Source: Sulfurimonas sp. HSL3-2
GTDB taxonomy: Bacteria; Campylobacterota; Campylobacteria; Campylobacterales; Sulfurimonadaceae
DNA length: 64,000 nt
Direction: 5' to 3'
NCBI RefSeq assembly: GCF_039645965.1
Contig: NZ_CP147917.1
Span: forward strand, 1,922,001-1,986,000
This document shows positions 17,701 to 26,352 of this stretch, piece by piece. Every line of letters begins with the position of its first letter. Position 1 is the first letter of the stretch. The notes beneath the pieces are model-generated. The model was given only the letters and a program-made list of their open reading frames with translations, was not told the origin of the DNA and searched no databases. The position numbers and the translations under genes were made by a program.

Positions 17701-17860
17701 GCTTTTGCCCATCATGTATTCTAACGGTGTGGGGAGTGAGATCATGCAGCGCATCGCCGCACCTATGATCGGAGGAATAGTGACATCTTCACTGCTGAGT
17801 CTGGTCATCATCCCCATACTCTTTGAGATATATATAAAAAGGAAATATCTAAGAAGATAG
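14750..17860 (+). CDS. cusA: heavy-metal RND efflux pump, CusA-type (Cu(I)/Ag(I))
   Basis: The 1036-residue pump is full length for the HME-RND family, with twelve predicted membrane helices. The proton-relay segment GGIAIAIGAMVDASIIMIEN in TM4 is intact. Three methionines match the Cu(I) site of E. coli CusA (M573, M623, M672): Met565 in MYMP, Met615 in PLGM and Met664 in GRIDML, each shifted by exactly eight. This makes monovalent Cu/Ag a far better prediction than Co/Zn/Cd. AGGAG precedes two successive ATGs (14750, 14753). The gene ends in a strong hairpin. Confidence 0.94.
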   Translation: MMIEKLIELSVKNRFLLLVFTLVLIGGSIWSMRNTSLDALPDISPPQVILQVKWAGQSPDIIDQQGTYPLITALLSTPNVKTVRGFSSYENALIYIIFKEGSDIYEARSRVLEQLSSIGSTLPKEMHVSLGPDASGVGWVYEYALSSKTKNLSELRTLQDYYYKNALLGVDGVSEVATIGGFVPTYQVSIKNDMLVRYDLGIQDIAKTLRQNNDNTGGRIVVKNGYEWMVQAKGYVHNLDEIRDLVITTKNGTPLTLGDIARVEKVPAGRRGMADLNGDGEVVGGIVIVRYGADVYKTIQNVKKRLSQLKVADVNITTTYDRSSLIDKAVDTLKDTLFEESVIVIIVIALFLMHLRSSLIVLIILPITIGMTFLLMKLFGIGSNIMSLGGIAIAIGAMVDASIIMIENAHQTLHKLQEKGEITKKVRIDAIISSSQLVGRPIFFALVLVVVSFLPIFSLSGQEGMLFSPLAFTKTFAMSAGAILSITLVPVLMIYFLGGKIPSEEKNLLSRFFTFVYRPLLIYGLRFKYIVLILLFASLAYMYPLYRSLKWEFMPTLNEETFMYMPVTPYGTSIDMSKELTQRTDKILKSFPEVDTVFGKGGRADTATDPAPLGMFETIITFKPQSQWREGMTYKKLQDEMESALHVNGLVNSWTYPIKGRIDMLLSGIRTPIGIKLYGDDIKKLQFYAGQIEQKLKADPMTMSVFADKTTAGYYLNIDINEEALKRYGMTKETLLNYTSLAIGGAKISTMYKGLERYAITMRLEDDERDSINAIKNIIIKTPLGFVPLSTFADVAYKESPSIIKSEMAMPVTYVYITPKDGVSSSEYKTMAKKLLKDIKLPDGYYTEFAGESEYLESAMAKIVWIVPAVTLIVLLLIYFALRDLIASLIVFFTLPFALLGGLIFMDLLNFSMSIAVIVGFLALLGIASESAIVMIVYLQQSVKNSLQKYEESFDAGNLKDAIYDGAIRRLRPKLMTVFAIIAGLLPIMYSNGVGSEIMQRIAAPMIGGIVTSSLLSLVIIPILFEIYIKRKYLRR

Positions 17861-17896
17861 TCTTACATGTAAAGTACCCTGGAGGTGTAAGACTAT
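17857..17896. terminator. bidirectional hairpin terminator containing TTACATGTAA
   Basis: A perfect 11-bp inverted repeat (17857-17867 and 17886-17896) includes the stop codons of cusA and the convergent GGDEF gene. One TTACATGTAA palindrome (17863-17872) overlaps the left arm. Confidence 0.65.
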
Positions 17897-18711
17897 TGAA
17901 ACAGTATCGATCTTTGTCTGCTTTTCTCTTTGTCTTCATACATCAAGCTGTCTATGACAGTCAGGATATCTTGAAAGTTGTCATTGGCTTTAAAGTCCGT
18001 TATACCGTAAGAGTAAGATGTCTTAAAAGTGTTCTCTTTAAACTGCAGCTCTTTTTTCATTATCTGTTCTCTATTTTTCTGCAAAATCGTTTCGACTTGT
18101 TTGATTGAAAGTCCATCTTGAAAGATCAATAGAAATTCATCTCCGCCATACCTGATAAGATCGCCGTTTGTCTTTCTAAGATACATCGCCGCAAACTCTA
18201 AGACTTTGTCTCCTGCGATATGACCGTAATTGTCATTGATCTCTTTAAAATTGTTCATATCTATCAAGACGATGATCCCGTTACCGTTAAAGTGCTCGGC
18301 ACCGTTGATATATTTGGTATATAACCATTGTCTGTTATGCGCTTTTGTCAACGTATCGGTAAAAACAGATTTTCTCAGCTTATCGACCTCTTTACGAAGC
18401 GATGCCATCTCTTCTATGACTGCTTCAAGTCTATCTTCATCTTTATCTTTAATAGCTGAGATAGCCTCTTTCGTACTGCTGTCTAGTTTTTCTATATTGA
18501 CTGAAGTGTTTTCTTGGATAGCATTTATGGCAAACAGCTTTTCATCTAGTATCTTATTTACCAGTTTTTCCTCATCTTCCAGATCAATTTTATATTTTGA
18601 CAGTAGATTCGTGAACAATGCTTTATATAAAAGAGGCGGAGCGATGTCAACATCTGCTATCTGATATTTGACTTCGTTCGTTATGTCCGTTAGCTCTTTT
18701 TTATTTTTCAT
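17893..18711 (-). CDS. diguanylate cyclase (GGDEF domain)
   Basis: The 272-residue soluble protein makes c-di-GMP if active. Its N-terminal 115 residues are helical and end in a coiled coil (EEMASLRKEVDKLRKS), followed by the GGDEF domain with DTLTKAHNRQW, DMNNFKEINDNYGH and an intact RYGGDEF (GGDEF at 189-193). No RxxD inhibitory site precedes the GGDEF motif, so product feedback may be absent. The N-terminal region matches no sensor domain I recognise. It is a single gene, upstream of glcD on the same strand order. Confidence 0.9.
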   Translation of the reverse strand: MKNKKELTDITNEVKYQIADVDIAPPLLYKALFTNLLSKYKIDLEDEEKLVNKILDEKLFAINAIQENTSVNIEKLDSSTKEAISAIKDKDEDRLEAVIEEMASLRKEVDKLRKSVFTDTLTKAHNRQWLYTKYINGAEHFNGNGIIVLIDMNNFKEINDNYGHIAGDKVLEFAAMYLRKTNGDLIRYGGDEFLLIFQDGLSIKQVETILQKNREQIMKKELQFKENTFKTSYSYGITDFKANDNFQDILTVIDSLMYEDKEKSRQRSILFQ

Positions 18712-18729
18712 AATATATCCATTGAATGT

Positions 18730-20115
18730 TTAGTCAAGCCCCATTTTTGCAGGATTGAGTATATTATTTGGATCGAACGCTTTTTTAATCGCTTTAAAAA
18801 GGTTCATCTCTTCACCCGTAAACGCCATATGCATATAAGGAGCTTTTGCAAGACCAATACCATGTTCGCCGCTTAAAGTTCCGCCTAAGTCTATTGTAGC
18901 CTGAAAAACCTCTTCAATAGCTTTATAAGCAATTTTAACTTGTTCCGGATCTTTTCCGTCAACCATAACATTCGTATGGACATTGCCGTCACCCGTGTGT
19001 CCGAAACACGGAATCTTCACATTGTATTTATCGGCTATCGCGTAAAATCTTTCTAACAGTGCAGGAAGAGCCGCACGCGGAACCGTTACATCTTCGTTAA
19101 GTTTCTTGCTTCCGTAAACACTGAGTGCCGGAGAAGCATTACGTCTTGCAAACCAAAGATCAGCCGCTTCGGCTTTCGTCTGAGCGATCTTAAAGTCGCT
19201 GCATCCGTTTTCACGAAATACCTTCTCAATGACTGAAAGCTGAAACTCAAGATCGTCTTCCATATTTCCGTCGACATCCGTTACTAAAATCGCACCTGCA
19301 TCAACTGGAAGACCTTTGTTAAACGTCTGTTCTACCGCACGGATAGTAAGATTGTCCAAAAATTCCATCGCGACAGGTGTCACACCGCTTGCCATTGTCT
19401 TATAAACAGCTTCCATAGCTTGATGCACACTGTCAAAGATCCCCATAGCGGTCTTTGTCAGTTTCGGTTTTGAAAGGAGCTTGAGCGTCACTTCCGTTGT
19501 GACCGCAAGTGTGCCCTCAGATGCTATCAGTATTCCTGCTATGTTATACCCCGCAACATCTTTGATGGTCTTTTTACCCGCTTTGATGACATCACCGTTT
19601 GGAAGTACCGCACGCATCGCCATAACGTAGTCTTTTGTGATCCCGTATTTTGCCGCACGCATTCCGCCTGCGTTCTCACTTACATTCCCGCCGATAGTAG
19701 AGTAGTCCTGGCTTGCAGGATCCGGCGGATAAAAAAGCCCGACTGCTTCAACTGCACGCTGCAGTTCCATATTGACCACACCCGGCTGTACCACTGCGAC
19801 CATGTTTTGCATATCGATCTCGAGTATCTTATTCATATGCTTTTCAAACGCTAAAACGATGCCGCCCTGACTAGGTAATGCACCGCCTGTAAAACCGCTG
19901 CCCGCTCCGCGAGGAACGATAACGATCTTGTGTTCATTACAGTATTTTAAGACATCGCTGACATCCTGTTCATGACGAGGAAATATTACGGCATCCGGCT
20001 CAAAATGTTCACGGGTAGCATCATAAGAGTATGCCAACAGATGGGCTTTATCACTGTAGATGTTTTCAGCACCTACTATGTTTGCAAAGTTTTCTAAGTG
20101 TTTTTTATCTATCAC
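18730..20115 (-). CDS. glcD: FAD-linked oxidase, glycolate oxidase GlcD type
   Basis: The 461-residue protein has an FAD-binding type 4 domain (VPRGAGSGFTGGALP; PPDPASQDYSTIGGNVSENAGG in family terms) and the C-terminal FAD-oxidase domain with GHTGDGNVHTN and SGEHGIGLAK. It should oxidise glycolate or D-lactate in the cytoplasm and pass electrons to a membrane acceptor. No glcE or glcF lies beside it. It starts with GTG in a GTGA overlap with the preceding gene, with AAGGA upstream. Confidence 0.9.
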   Translation of the reverse strand: MIDKKHLENFANIVGAENIYSDKAHLLAYSYDATREHFEPDAVIFPRHEQDVSDVLKYCNEHKIVIVPRGAGSGFTGGALPSQGGIVLAFEKHMNKILEIDMQNMVAVVQPGVVNMELQRAVEAVGLFYPPDPASQDYSTIGGNVSENAGGMRAAKYGITKDYVMAMRAVLPNGDVIKAGKKTIKDVAGYNIAGILIASEGTLAVTTEVTLKLLSKPKLTKTAMGIFDSVHQAMEAVYKTMASGVTPVAMEFLDNLTIRAVEQTFNKGLPVDAGAILVTDVDGNMEDDLEFQLSVIEKVFRENGCSDFKIAQTKAEAADLWFARRNASPALSVYGSKKLNEDVTVPRAALPALLERFYAIADKYNVKIPCFGHTGDGNVHTNVMVDGKDPEQVKIAYKAIEEVFQATIDLGGTLSGEHGIGLAKAPYMHMAFTGEEMNLFKAIKKAFDPNNILNPAKMGLD

Positions 20116-20915
20116 TTTTCATCCTTTATATCGAATTCATTTAAAAGAGAGGTCAAATTCTGCTCTTTGTTTTTTATGAGATCATAGAGTTGTTTGTTTT
20201 TTGGATTAGTTTCTACTAAAAGTTCATAATAGTAAGGATCATAAGCTTCAAGTTCATCACTTCCCTCTCCGAACCAATTCGCATTTATCTTCTCCACTCT
20301 TGAGTAGAATGGTAACTGCAGCGATTCTTGTTTCAAAGGAGCATCCGTTATCTGCAATATAGTCATACTTTTACAATCTAAAGTAAAAAGGTTTTCATGA
20401 ATATAAAAGTAAAGCAGTCCTACAGATGAGACACTGCACATATTATAGAAATCCTCTTTTAGAGGTGTCGGATGACCGTTAAACGAAAGTACCGTCGCAA
20501 AAAGGTCCGGATGTACCCATTCAAGTGTCGGAAGGGCTTTTGTGATACGGTGGTATATCTCTTCGTTAGGTGCTATAAGCAGTGCACGGGAGTATCCAAA
20601 AGCAAGAACTGCCTCATCGCCTACTGCAACATCCCACTTTCCGTTTGGAAGAGAGTTCTGTTTTAAAGCATCGTAATCGCTCATGCTTAAAGTCGCTGTT
20701 TTCGTCTCTTTATCAAATCCGCTTACAACTGCATTTTTTAGTATTATGCTATGTTCGCTGTCTATATGTTTTACTATAAAACCGCTCATGCCGACATCGA
20801 TATTATCTATCTTGATAGTCGCTGTATCCTCGTCTACACCAACGATCGGCTGAGAGATCATACTTGCAAAACCGATAAAATATAGTGATAAAAACAGTAG
20901 TAAAAATCTAATCAT
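20112..20915 (-). CDS. PgbA-type plasminogen-binding N-terminal domain protein
   Basis: The 267-residue protein has an N-terminal signal peptide or anchor (1-20) and a beta-rich domain with DIDVGMSGFIVKHI and GDEAVLAFGYSRALLIAPN, which I associate with the N-terminal domain of Helicobacter PgbA/PgbB and widespread Campylobacterota homologues. The Lys-rich plasminogen-binding tail of the pathogens is missing, so a surface or periplasmic housekeeping role is more likely. It is coupled to glcD by overlap, and no functional link is obvious. Confidence 0.75.
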   Translation of the reverse strand: MIRFLLLFLSLYFIGFASMISQPIVGVDEDTATIKIDNIDVGMSGFIVKHIDSEHSIILKNAVVSGFDKETKTATLSMSDYDALKQNSLPNGKWDVAVGDEAVLAFGYSRALLIAPNEEIYHRITKALPTLEWVHPDLFATVLSFNGHPTPLKEDFYNMCSVSSVGLLYFYIHENLFTLDCKSMTILQITDAPLKQESLQLPFYSRVEKINANWFGEGSDELEAYDPYYYELLVETNPKNKQLYDLIKNKEQNLTSLLNEFDIKDEK

Positions 20916-21032
20916 AAAAGCTCTCTCTTTTTTTATTGGATTATATCAAAGAAACCTTAGACTTTTTCCAAGAAGTCTTTTATAAGTCAAGTTTTGATAG
21001 TCTTACAAAATATTTTATTTCTAGGTTAATTG

Positions 21033-22244
21033 ATGTTACGTTTATTGTTATTATTTTTTATTCCGATGGCTCTTTTTTCATCGCAGGTCAAAAACCTCCG
21101 TTGGGATGACGGAGAGACATACCTTATGTTTTTACAAAGGCTCAATCTACCAAATAAACCTTTATATTATAATCTTGATAAAGACGACAAACAGTTAACA
21201 GAAGAGATAAGAACAGGTGTTAACTACCAGATCTTAGAAGACCAAAACGGTTCGATCGAACAGGTTCTTATCCCTATCAATGACGAGCTGCAGATACACA
21301 TCACAAAAAACAAAGACGACCTTGATTTTGAGGTGATCCCCATTGTCAGCGAGACAAGAAAAGAGGCGTTTACTTTAGAGATAAACAACTCCCCCTACTA
21401 TGACATCATCAAAGCAACGAACTCTAAAAAGATAGCACAGATATTTGTGGACGGTTTTAAAAACTCTCTTAACTTTAAAGTCGATATCCATAAGGGTGAT
21501 AAACTTGTTATGATCTATGACCGTATGTACAGACTTGGCCGCCCTTTCTCAATGCCGACACTCGATGTATCGATGATACAGATGGGTAAAAAACGCCATT
21601 ACGTATACCGCTACACAGATGACAGGTTTTATGATGAGAACGGAGCGGAAGTAGAAGGATTCCTGCTTGCCCGTCCTGTAAGAGGAGCTAGGATCAGCTC
21701 AGGCTTCACACTAAAAAGATGGCATCCTATCCTTCATAAGTACCGTGCCCACCTGGGGATCGACTATGCAGCACGTCCGGGAACACCAATCCTTGCAGCG
21801 GGAAGCGGAAGGGTCATATTCTGCGGCAGGACAAACGGTTACGGAAATCTGACAAAGATCGCCCACGGCGACGGTTATATTACTTTATACGCGCATCAAA
21901 AAGCTTTTAGAAAAGGAATAAAACGCGGAAAGTACGTAAAGCAGGGACAGGTCATCGGCTATGTAGGGACAACCGGTCTTTCAACAGGACCTCACCTACA
22001 CTTCGGACTCTATAAAGACGGCCGTGCCATCAACCCTGCCCGCGTTGTAAGGGTGACTACAAACAAGCTTAAAGGCAAAGACAGAATCGCATTTAACAAG
22101 TTAAAAGAAAACCTCAACCAAAGTGTCGATCTCTACCTAAATGCCAATACAAAGCCGATCGTCTTAGGGCAATATGAACCTGTCTATTATGTAGATAAAA
22201 ACGGTCAGCAGATAGAAAAAAAACAGGAAAAATCAGTAAACTAA
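21033..22244 (+). CDS. M23 family metallopeptidase, peptidoglycan endopeptidase
   Basis: The 403-residue exported protein has a signal peptide (1-17), a beta-rich N-terminal region, and a C-terminal LytM/M23 domain (about 225-330) with HLGIDYAA, ITLYAHQ and GPHLHFGLY, which supply the zinc ligands and catalytic His. Such enzymes cut peptide cross-links and in Helicobacter and Campylobacter relatives determine cell curvature (Csd/Pgp proteins). ATG 21033 is preferred; an in-frame TTG lies three bases upstream. The NUDIX gene follows on the same strand. Confidence 0.9.
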   Translation: MLRLLLLFFIPMALFSSQVKNLRWDDGETYLMFLQRLNLPNKPLYYNLDKDDKQLTEEIRTGVNYQILEDQNGSIEQVLIPINDELQIHITKNKDDLDFEVIPIVSETRKEAFTLEINNSPYYDIIKATNSKKIAQIFVDGFKNSLNFKVDIHKGDKLVMIYDRMYRLGRPFSMPTLDVSMIQMGKKRHYVYRYTDDRFYDENGAEVEGFLLARPVRGARISSGFTLKRWHPILHKYRAHLGIDYAARPGTPILAAGSGRVIFCGRTNGYGNLTKIAHGDGYITLYAHQKAFRKGIKRGKYVKQGQVIGYVGTTGLSTGPHLHFGLYKDGRAINPARVVRVTTNKLKGKDRIAFNKLKENLNQSVDLYLNANTKPIVLGQYEPVYYVDKNGQQIEKKQEKSVN

Positions 22245-22279
22245 AGATATAATTCTTCTACTTACATGTAGGAGAATAT

Positions 22280-22843
22280 ATGAGCCCCGTTATAAAAGAG
22301 ACCACGCGACTGGAAAACCCTTCTTTTGTAAAACCTCTTTTGATCCACTACAAACAAAACGATATCCATAGAACCTGGGAAGCGGTAAGAAGCCACGACA
22401 GTGTTTCTATACTGCTTTATAACATCGATCTGGACTCATTTGTAATCGTCAAACAGTTCCGTCCCCCCGTACTTTTAAACAATGAGACAAACGGCATGAT
22501 GTATGAGCTTTGTGCCGGTATCGTAGATAAAAAGTTATCCCTTCAAGAGATCGCCAAAGAGGAGATACACGAAGAGTGCGGATATGATGTCCCTTTGCAA
22601 ATGATCGAAGAGATAACATCGTTTTACACCAGTGTCGGCATCTCCGGAGCGAAACAGACACTCTACTACGCGCAGATCGATGAGAGCATGAAAGTAAGCG
22701 AAGGCGGCGGTCTGGAAGAGGAAAGTATCGAAGTCATACATGTAAAAAAAGAGGATGCTAAAGAGTTTATTTTAAATCCAGCCTATCAAAAGACTCCCGG
22801 ACTGATGGTCGCTTTTTACTGGTTTTTTGACAAAAAAAGTTAA
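22280..22843 (+). CDS. NUDIX hydrolase, NUDT14-like (UDP-sugar/ADP-sugar diphosphatase)
   Basis: The 187-residue protein carries a Nudix box from Gly80 to Tyr102, AGIVDKKLSLQEIAKEEIH and EECGY, in which the first Glu is Leu86 and the usual Arg is Glu94. The same departures, plus the downstream EGGGLEEESIEV and KTPG...WF segments, fit the NUDT14 subgroup as I recall it, whose human member hydrolyses UDP-glucose and ADP-ribose. A TTACATGTAG palindrome variant lies just upstream. The gene precedes cheB with a 20-base gap, perhaps in one transcript. Confidence 0.82.
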   Translation: MSPVIKETTRLENPSFVKPLLIHYKQNDIHRTWEAVRSHDSVSILLYNIDLDSFVIVKQFRPPVLLNNETNGMMYELCAGIVDKKLSLQEIAKEEIHEECGYDVPLQMIEEITSFYTSVGISGAKQTLYYAQIDESMKVSEGGGLEEESIEVIHVKKEDAKEFILNPAYQKTPGLMVAFYWFFDKKS

Positions 22844-22863
22844 AATATGTATATAAACTCAGG

Positions 22864-23442
22864 ATGCATGATTTGAATACTCTACATAAACTTATACTTA
22901 TCGGTTCTTCTACAGGAGGCCCGGGCCATATAGAAAAGATAATATCATCACTTCCAAGCGACTTCAATGCGACGATCATAATCGCGCAGCATATGGGTGA
23001 TGAATATCTGCAGAGTTTTGCAACAAGGCTTGATAGAGAATCAAAGCTGCAGGTATCTTTAGCTTACGACAAACAAATAATAGAAAACTCCCATATCTAT
23101 ATATGTACGAAAAAAAGTGAAATCGAGTGCAACAAAACGATGAGCTTTATAGTCTCAGACAATAAACAGAGTAACTATAATCCAAATATTAACTCTCTGT
23201 TTAATTCCGCAGTCCATATAGACCGTTCATGTCAGATCCTTGCAATAATACTCACAGGTATCGGTGATGACGGTGTAGAAGGGATAAAAAACATTTCTGA
23301 GAGCGGCAGTATGACCATAGCGGAATCCCCAAAAAGTGCCATCGTCTACGGCATGCCCATGAGAGCAGCAGAGATCGTAAAAGATATCAAGATACTCTCA
23401 TTGGATGAGATCATAAGCTATATAAACAGATTTGGAGCATAG
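22864..23442 (+). CDS. cheB: chemotaxis protein-glutamate methylesterase CheB without receiver domain
   Basis: The 192-residue protein is only the CheB catalytic domain. The catalytic triad is visible as Ser16 (SSTGGP), His43 (AQHM) and Asp137 (TGIGDDG). It removes methyl groups from chemoreceptors and may deamidate Gln. The lack of a phospho-receiver domain is known from Campylobacter CheB and means activity is not set by CheA phosphotransfer in the classical way. ATG of cheR follows its stop with no gap. Confidence 0.92.
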   Translation: MHDLNTLHKLILIGSSTGGPGHIEKIISSLPSDFNATIIIAQHMGDEYLQSFATRLDRESKLQVSLAYDKQIIENSHIYICTKKSEIECNKTMSFIVSDNKQSNYNPNINSLFNSAVHIDRSCQILAIILTGIGDDGVEGIKNISESGSMTIAESPKSAIVYGMPMRAAEIVKDIKILSLDEIISYINRFGA

Positions 23443-24228
23443 ATGTTCAGTATATTTTTTAAAAATAAAAAAGATAAAAAGACGGATGAAAAACATGAGA
23501 TAGTCGAAGTCGAAGATTACAACGACGTGACACCCATCGCTATATATATAAAAGAGCAGACAGGCATAAACTTCGATAAACAGTTAGATATCTTAAAAAG
23601 CAAGATGACGAGCTTTTGTAAGATCAGATATATCAAAAGCTTCAAAACATGTCTGGACAGAGTTCATAGCGATCCGGCATTTAAACAGGAACTCATCAAC
23701 TATCTGACCACAAACGAAACCTATTTTTACAGAGAACATAGACAGATAGAGGATTTTGTAAAAGATGCCAAGTCTTTACATAAAAAGATCGATGTCCTGT
23801 GTGCTCCATGTTCGACGGGAGAAGAACCCTACTCTCTTGTGATCGCACTTTTAGAAGCGGGAATCCCTTCAAGAGAGTTTCATATCACTGCTATCGATAT
23901 AAGTACCGAAGCACTTGATCTTGCAAAAGAAGCCGTCTACAAAGAGAGAAACGTGAAGAACCTCACTCCCGAGATAAGGGTGAAATACTTTGACCACAAA
24001 AACAATACGTACATCTTAAAAGAGCATGTCAAGGACCTGGTAACTTTTAAACAGGTCAATGTATTTGAGAGAGAGTTTTTGGAGTTGGGGAAATTCGACT
24101 ACGTGTTTTCCAGAAATATGCTGATCTACTTCGATAAAGAGACAAAACAAAAAGCAAAAGAGATACTAGAGTCGATGTTAAAAGACAAAGATAAAGGGGT
24201 TTATTTCGGTCATGCGGATCTGTATTAG
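23443..24228 (+). CDS. cheR: chemotaxis protein methyltransferase CheR
   Basis: The 261-residue SAM-dependent methyltransferase modifies chemoreceptor glutamates. It has the N-terminal helical region with LTTNETYFYRE, the SAM-binding LCAPCSTGEEPYSL, ITAIDIS and VFSRNMLIYFD. The first 30 residues are Lys- and Asp-rich and unlike E. coli CheR. It is translated directly after cheB. The gene ends two bases before a convergent response regulator gene, so no terminator separates them. Confidence 0.92.
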   Translation: MFSIFFKNKKDKKTDEKHEIVEVEDYNDVTPIAIYIKEQTGINFDKQLDILKSKMTSFCKIRYIKSFKTCLDRVHSDPAFKQELINYLTTNETYFYREHRQIEDFVKDAKSLHKKIDVLCAPCSTGEEPYSLVIALLEAGIPSREFHITAIDISTEALDLAKEAVYKERNVKNLTPEIRVKYFDHKNNTYILKEHVKDLVTFKQVNVFEREFLELGKFDYVFSRNMLIYFDKETKQKAKEILESMLKDKDKGVYFGHADLY

Positions 24229-24230
24229 AC

Positions 24231-24911
24231 CTAAGTCAGCATGTACCCGATTTTTGCCACATTAAAAAGATTACTGTCGTCATGCATCTTTTTACGAATC
24301 CTAAAAACAAGATTTTTTAGTGCCCCGTCCGACATATTTTGATTAAACATCTGAGAGATCATATCATATGTCACCACCTGCCCTCTATTTAAAAGCAGCA
24401 GTTCGATCGTATATATCTCATTTTTTGTCAAGACTGTTTTTGAACCGTCCCTAAATACAAACGACTTACTATAGTAGCTATATGAGACCGTATCATTTAC
24501 TCTGGCTACCAGCATATCGTTCGTCTTCAGATAGTCAACAGCTTCATAAAGTACTTTTATCCATGCATTAAACTCTATAGGTTTATGAATGTAATCGATT
24601 AGGTTTAGTTTACATGCGGCTAACAGATCATCAGTCGCTATAGATCCGGAGACGATGACTATGGGGACTTTATTATTGTATTGACGTATTCGTTTGGCTA
24701 CTTCTATACCCCCTACATTTCCCATATAAATATCTAAAATGACTACGTCTATTGAATGTTTATGGTATATATCCAAAGCTTCTGAACCGTCAGCTACTGC
24801 ATATACTTGATTTACGACCAACTGTAGTGTCTTTTTTGTAATCTCACGTAATGTGCTGTCATCTTCAGCATATAATACAGACAGATTTTTTAGATCATTT
24901 AGTTTTGACAT
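24231..24911 (-). CDS. response regulator with OmpR-type winged helix
   Basis: The 226-residue protein has a receiver domain (EDD pocket, phospho-acceptor Asp60 in VVILDIYMG, HKPIEF) and a C-terminal winged-helix domain (LTKNEIYTIELLLLNRG, ALKNLVFRIRKKM, KIGYMLT). It lies seven bases after the HD-GYP gene, the third member of a kinase / HD-GYP / regulator operon. Targets are unknown; an 11-bp tandem repeat at 28503-28524 is one candidate. Confidence 0.88.
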   Translation of the reverse strand: MSKLNDLKNLSVLYAEDDSTLREITKKTLQLVVNQVYAVADGSEALDIYHKHSIDVVILDIYMGNVGGIEVAKRIRQYNNKVPIVIVSGSIATDDLLAACKLNLIDYIHKPIEFNAWIKVLYEAVDYLKTNDMLVARVNDTVSYSYYSKSFVFRDGSKTVLTKNEIYTIELLLLNRGQVVTYDMISQMFNQNMSDGALKNLVFRIRKKMHDDSNLFNVAKIGYMLT

Positions 24912-24918
24912 TGACCGC

Positions 24919-26352
24919 CTAATCCTTATATCTCAAAAAGATTTCATGAAACTTATCAATATGCTCTACAAAGATATCAACCAGTACAGGATCAAAATGT
25001 TTAGCACGTTGATCCAACAGATATGCAACCGTTGTTTCAAGATCCCATGCTTTTTTATAGACTCGCTCACTGACTAGCGCATCAAAAACATCTGCTAACG
25101 CGATGATACGTCCATATATATGAATATTCTCGCCTTCGACTGCATTAGGGTAACCTGTTCCGTCCCATTTTTCATGATGTTCATGTGCTATTATGGCAGC
25201 TGCTTGAAGAAGCGGACGGTTACATCTTTTTAAAATCTCGTATCCGATCTTCGTATGTTTTTTGATCGACTCATACTCATCCGCATCCAATTTTCCCTGC
25301 TTGAGTAAAATAGAGTCTGCTATCCCTATCTTTCCGATGTCATGCATTGGAGCCGCACTATAAAGCAGTCTGAGCTCATCTTCTTCTAACCCATATAACG
25401 CACCGAGAAGTTTTGCAAACTTTGCGACTCTCCTTACATGGTTTCCTGTTTCTTGTGACCTTGTCTCACCGACTTCTCCCAGTGTTAAAAGCATCTCCTG
25501 CTGAGTCTGCCATATCTCTTCATTTATATTATAAAGCTCTGTCGTATTGTAGCTAATACTGATAAAATCGATGATATTATCATATTCATCCAGTATCGGT
25601 CTAATAGTTGCATTAGTGATATACTGGTTCCCGTCTCTGCTTAAATTTCTAATGACACCGTGCCAAGTCTCTTTATTTAAAATAGTGTCCCAAAGATTTT
25701 TGTAAAACTCTGGACTGACATCGGGATGACGAACTATATTGTGGCTTTTTAAAATGACTTCATCATATCTGTAGCCTGTAGTATTACAAAATGCGTCATT
25801 GACATATGTTATATTGCCGTTTATGTCCGTCTGTGTTACGATCGCTGAGACATCCACGACCTCTTTATACTGTTGTAATAATCTGGATTGATGAACAAGC
25901 TCTTGTTGTAAACGATTATTCAGCTCATCTGTTTTACGTTTGTTATAGATATCCGTTACGATTTCATCGAGAACTTCGACCATCTGTTCTGTTTGGATCG
26001 GTTTGAGTAAAAATTGAATTATTCCAAGATTGATAAGCTCTAATAGATATGCACTTTCCAAACAAGCGGATATTACTACCACAGGTTGATCCGGACTTAG
26101 CTCTTTTATTTTTTGTACGATCTCTATACCGTTCATCTCCGGCATCAATATATCGGTAATAACAATATCAAACTTCCGTTCTTTATATAGCTCGAAACCC
26201 TCTATACCGTTTGAAGCCGTCTGGACATCTTTAAAGATCGTATCAAGAAACAGCTTTATATTTTCTCTGATCAATGCTTCATCTTCTACATAAAGGACAC
26301 TCATTCCATCTACAAGCGATGATAAGCGGTTTATTCTCTCTTTTAATGTCAT
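24919..26352 (-). CDS. response regulator with PAS and HD-GYP domains (c-di-GMP phosphodiesterase)
   Basis: The 477-residue protein has a receiver domain (Asp67 in IVITDILMPEMNG), a coiled linker, a PAS domain (about 155-275, TGYRYDEVILKSHNIVRHPD), and an HD-GYP domain with MHDIGKIGI, HEHHEKWDGTGYP and RIIALADVFDAL. HD-GYP enzymes break c-di-GMP down to pGpG or GMP, and the metal-binding His/Asp residues are present. Its start overlaps the histidine kinase stop (ATGA). The kinase upstream is the probable phosphodonor. Confidence 0.92.
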   Translation of the reverse strand: MTLKERINRLSSLVDGMSVLYVEDEALIRENIKLFLDTIFKDVQTASNGIEGFELYKERKFDIVITDILMPEMNGIEIVQKIKELSPDQPVVVISACLESAYLLELINLGIIQFLLKPIQTEQMVEVLDEIVTDIYNKRKTDELNNRLQQELVHQSRLLQQYKEVVDVSAIVTQTDINGNITYVNDAFCNTTGYRYDEVILKSHNIVRHPDVSPEFYKNLWDTILNKETWHGVIRNLSRDGNQYITNATIRPILDEYDNIIDFISISYNTTELYNINEEIWQTQQEMLLTLGEVGETRSQETGNHVRRVAKFAKLLGALYGLEEDELRLLYSAAPMHDIGKIGIADSILLKQGKLDADEYESIKKHTKIGYEILKRCNRPLLQAAAIIAHEHHEKWDGTGYPNAVEGENIHIYGRIIALADVFDALVSERVYKKAWDLETTVAYLLDQRAKHFDPVLVDIFVEHIDKFHEIFLRYKD

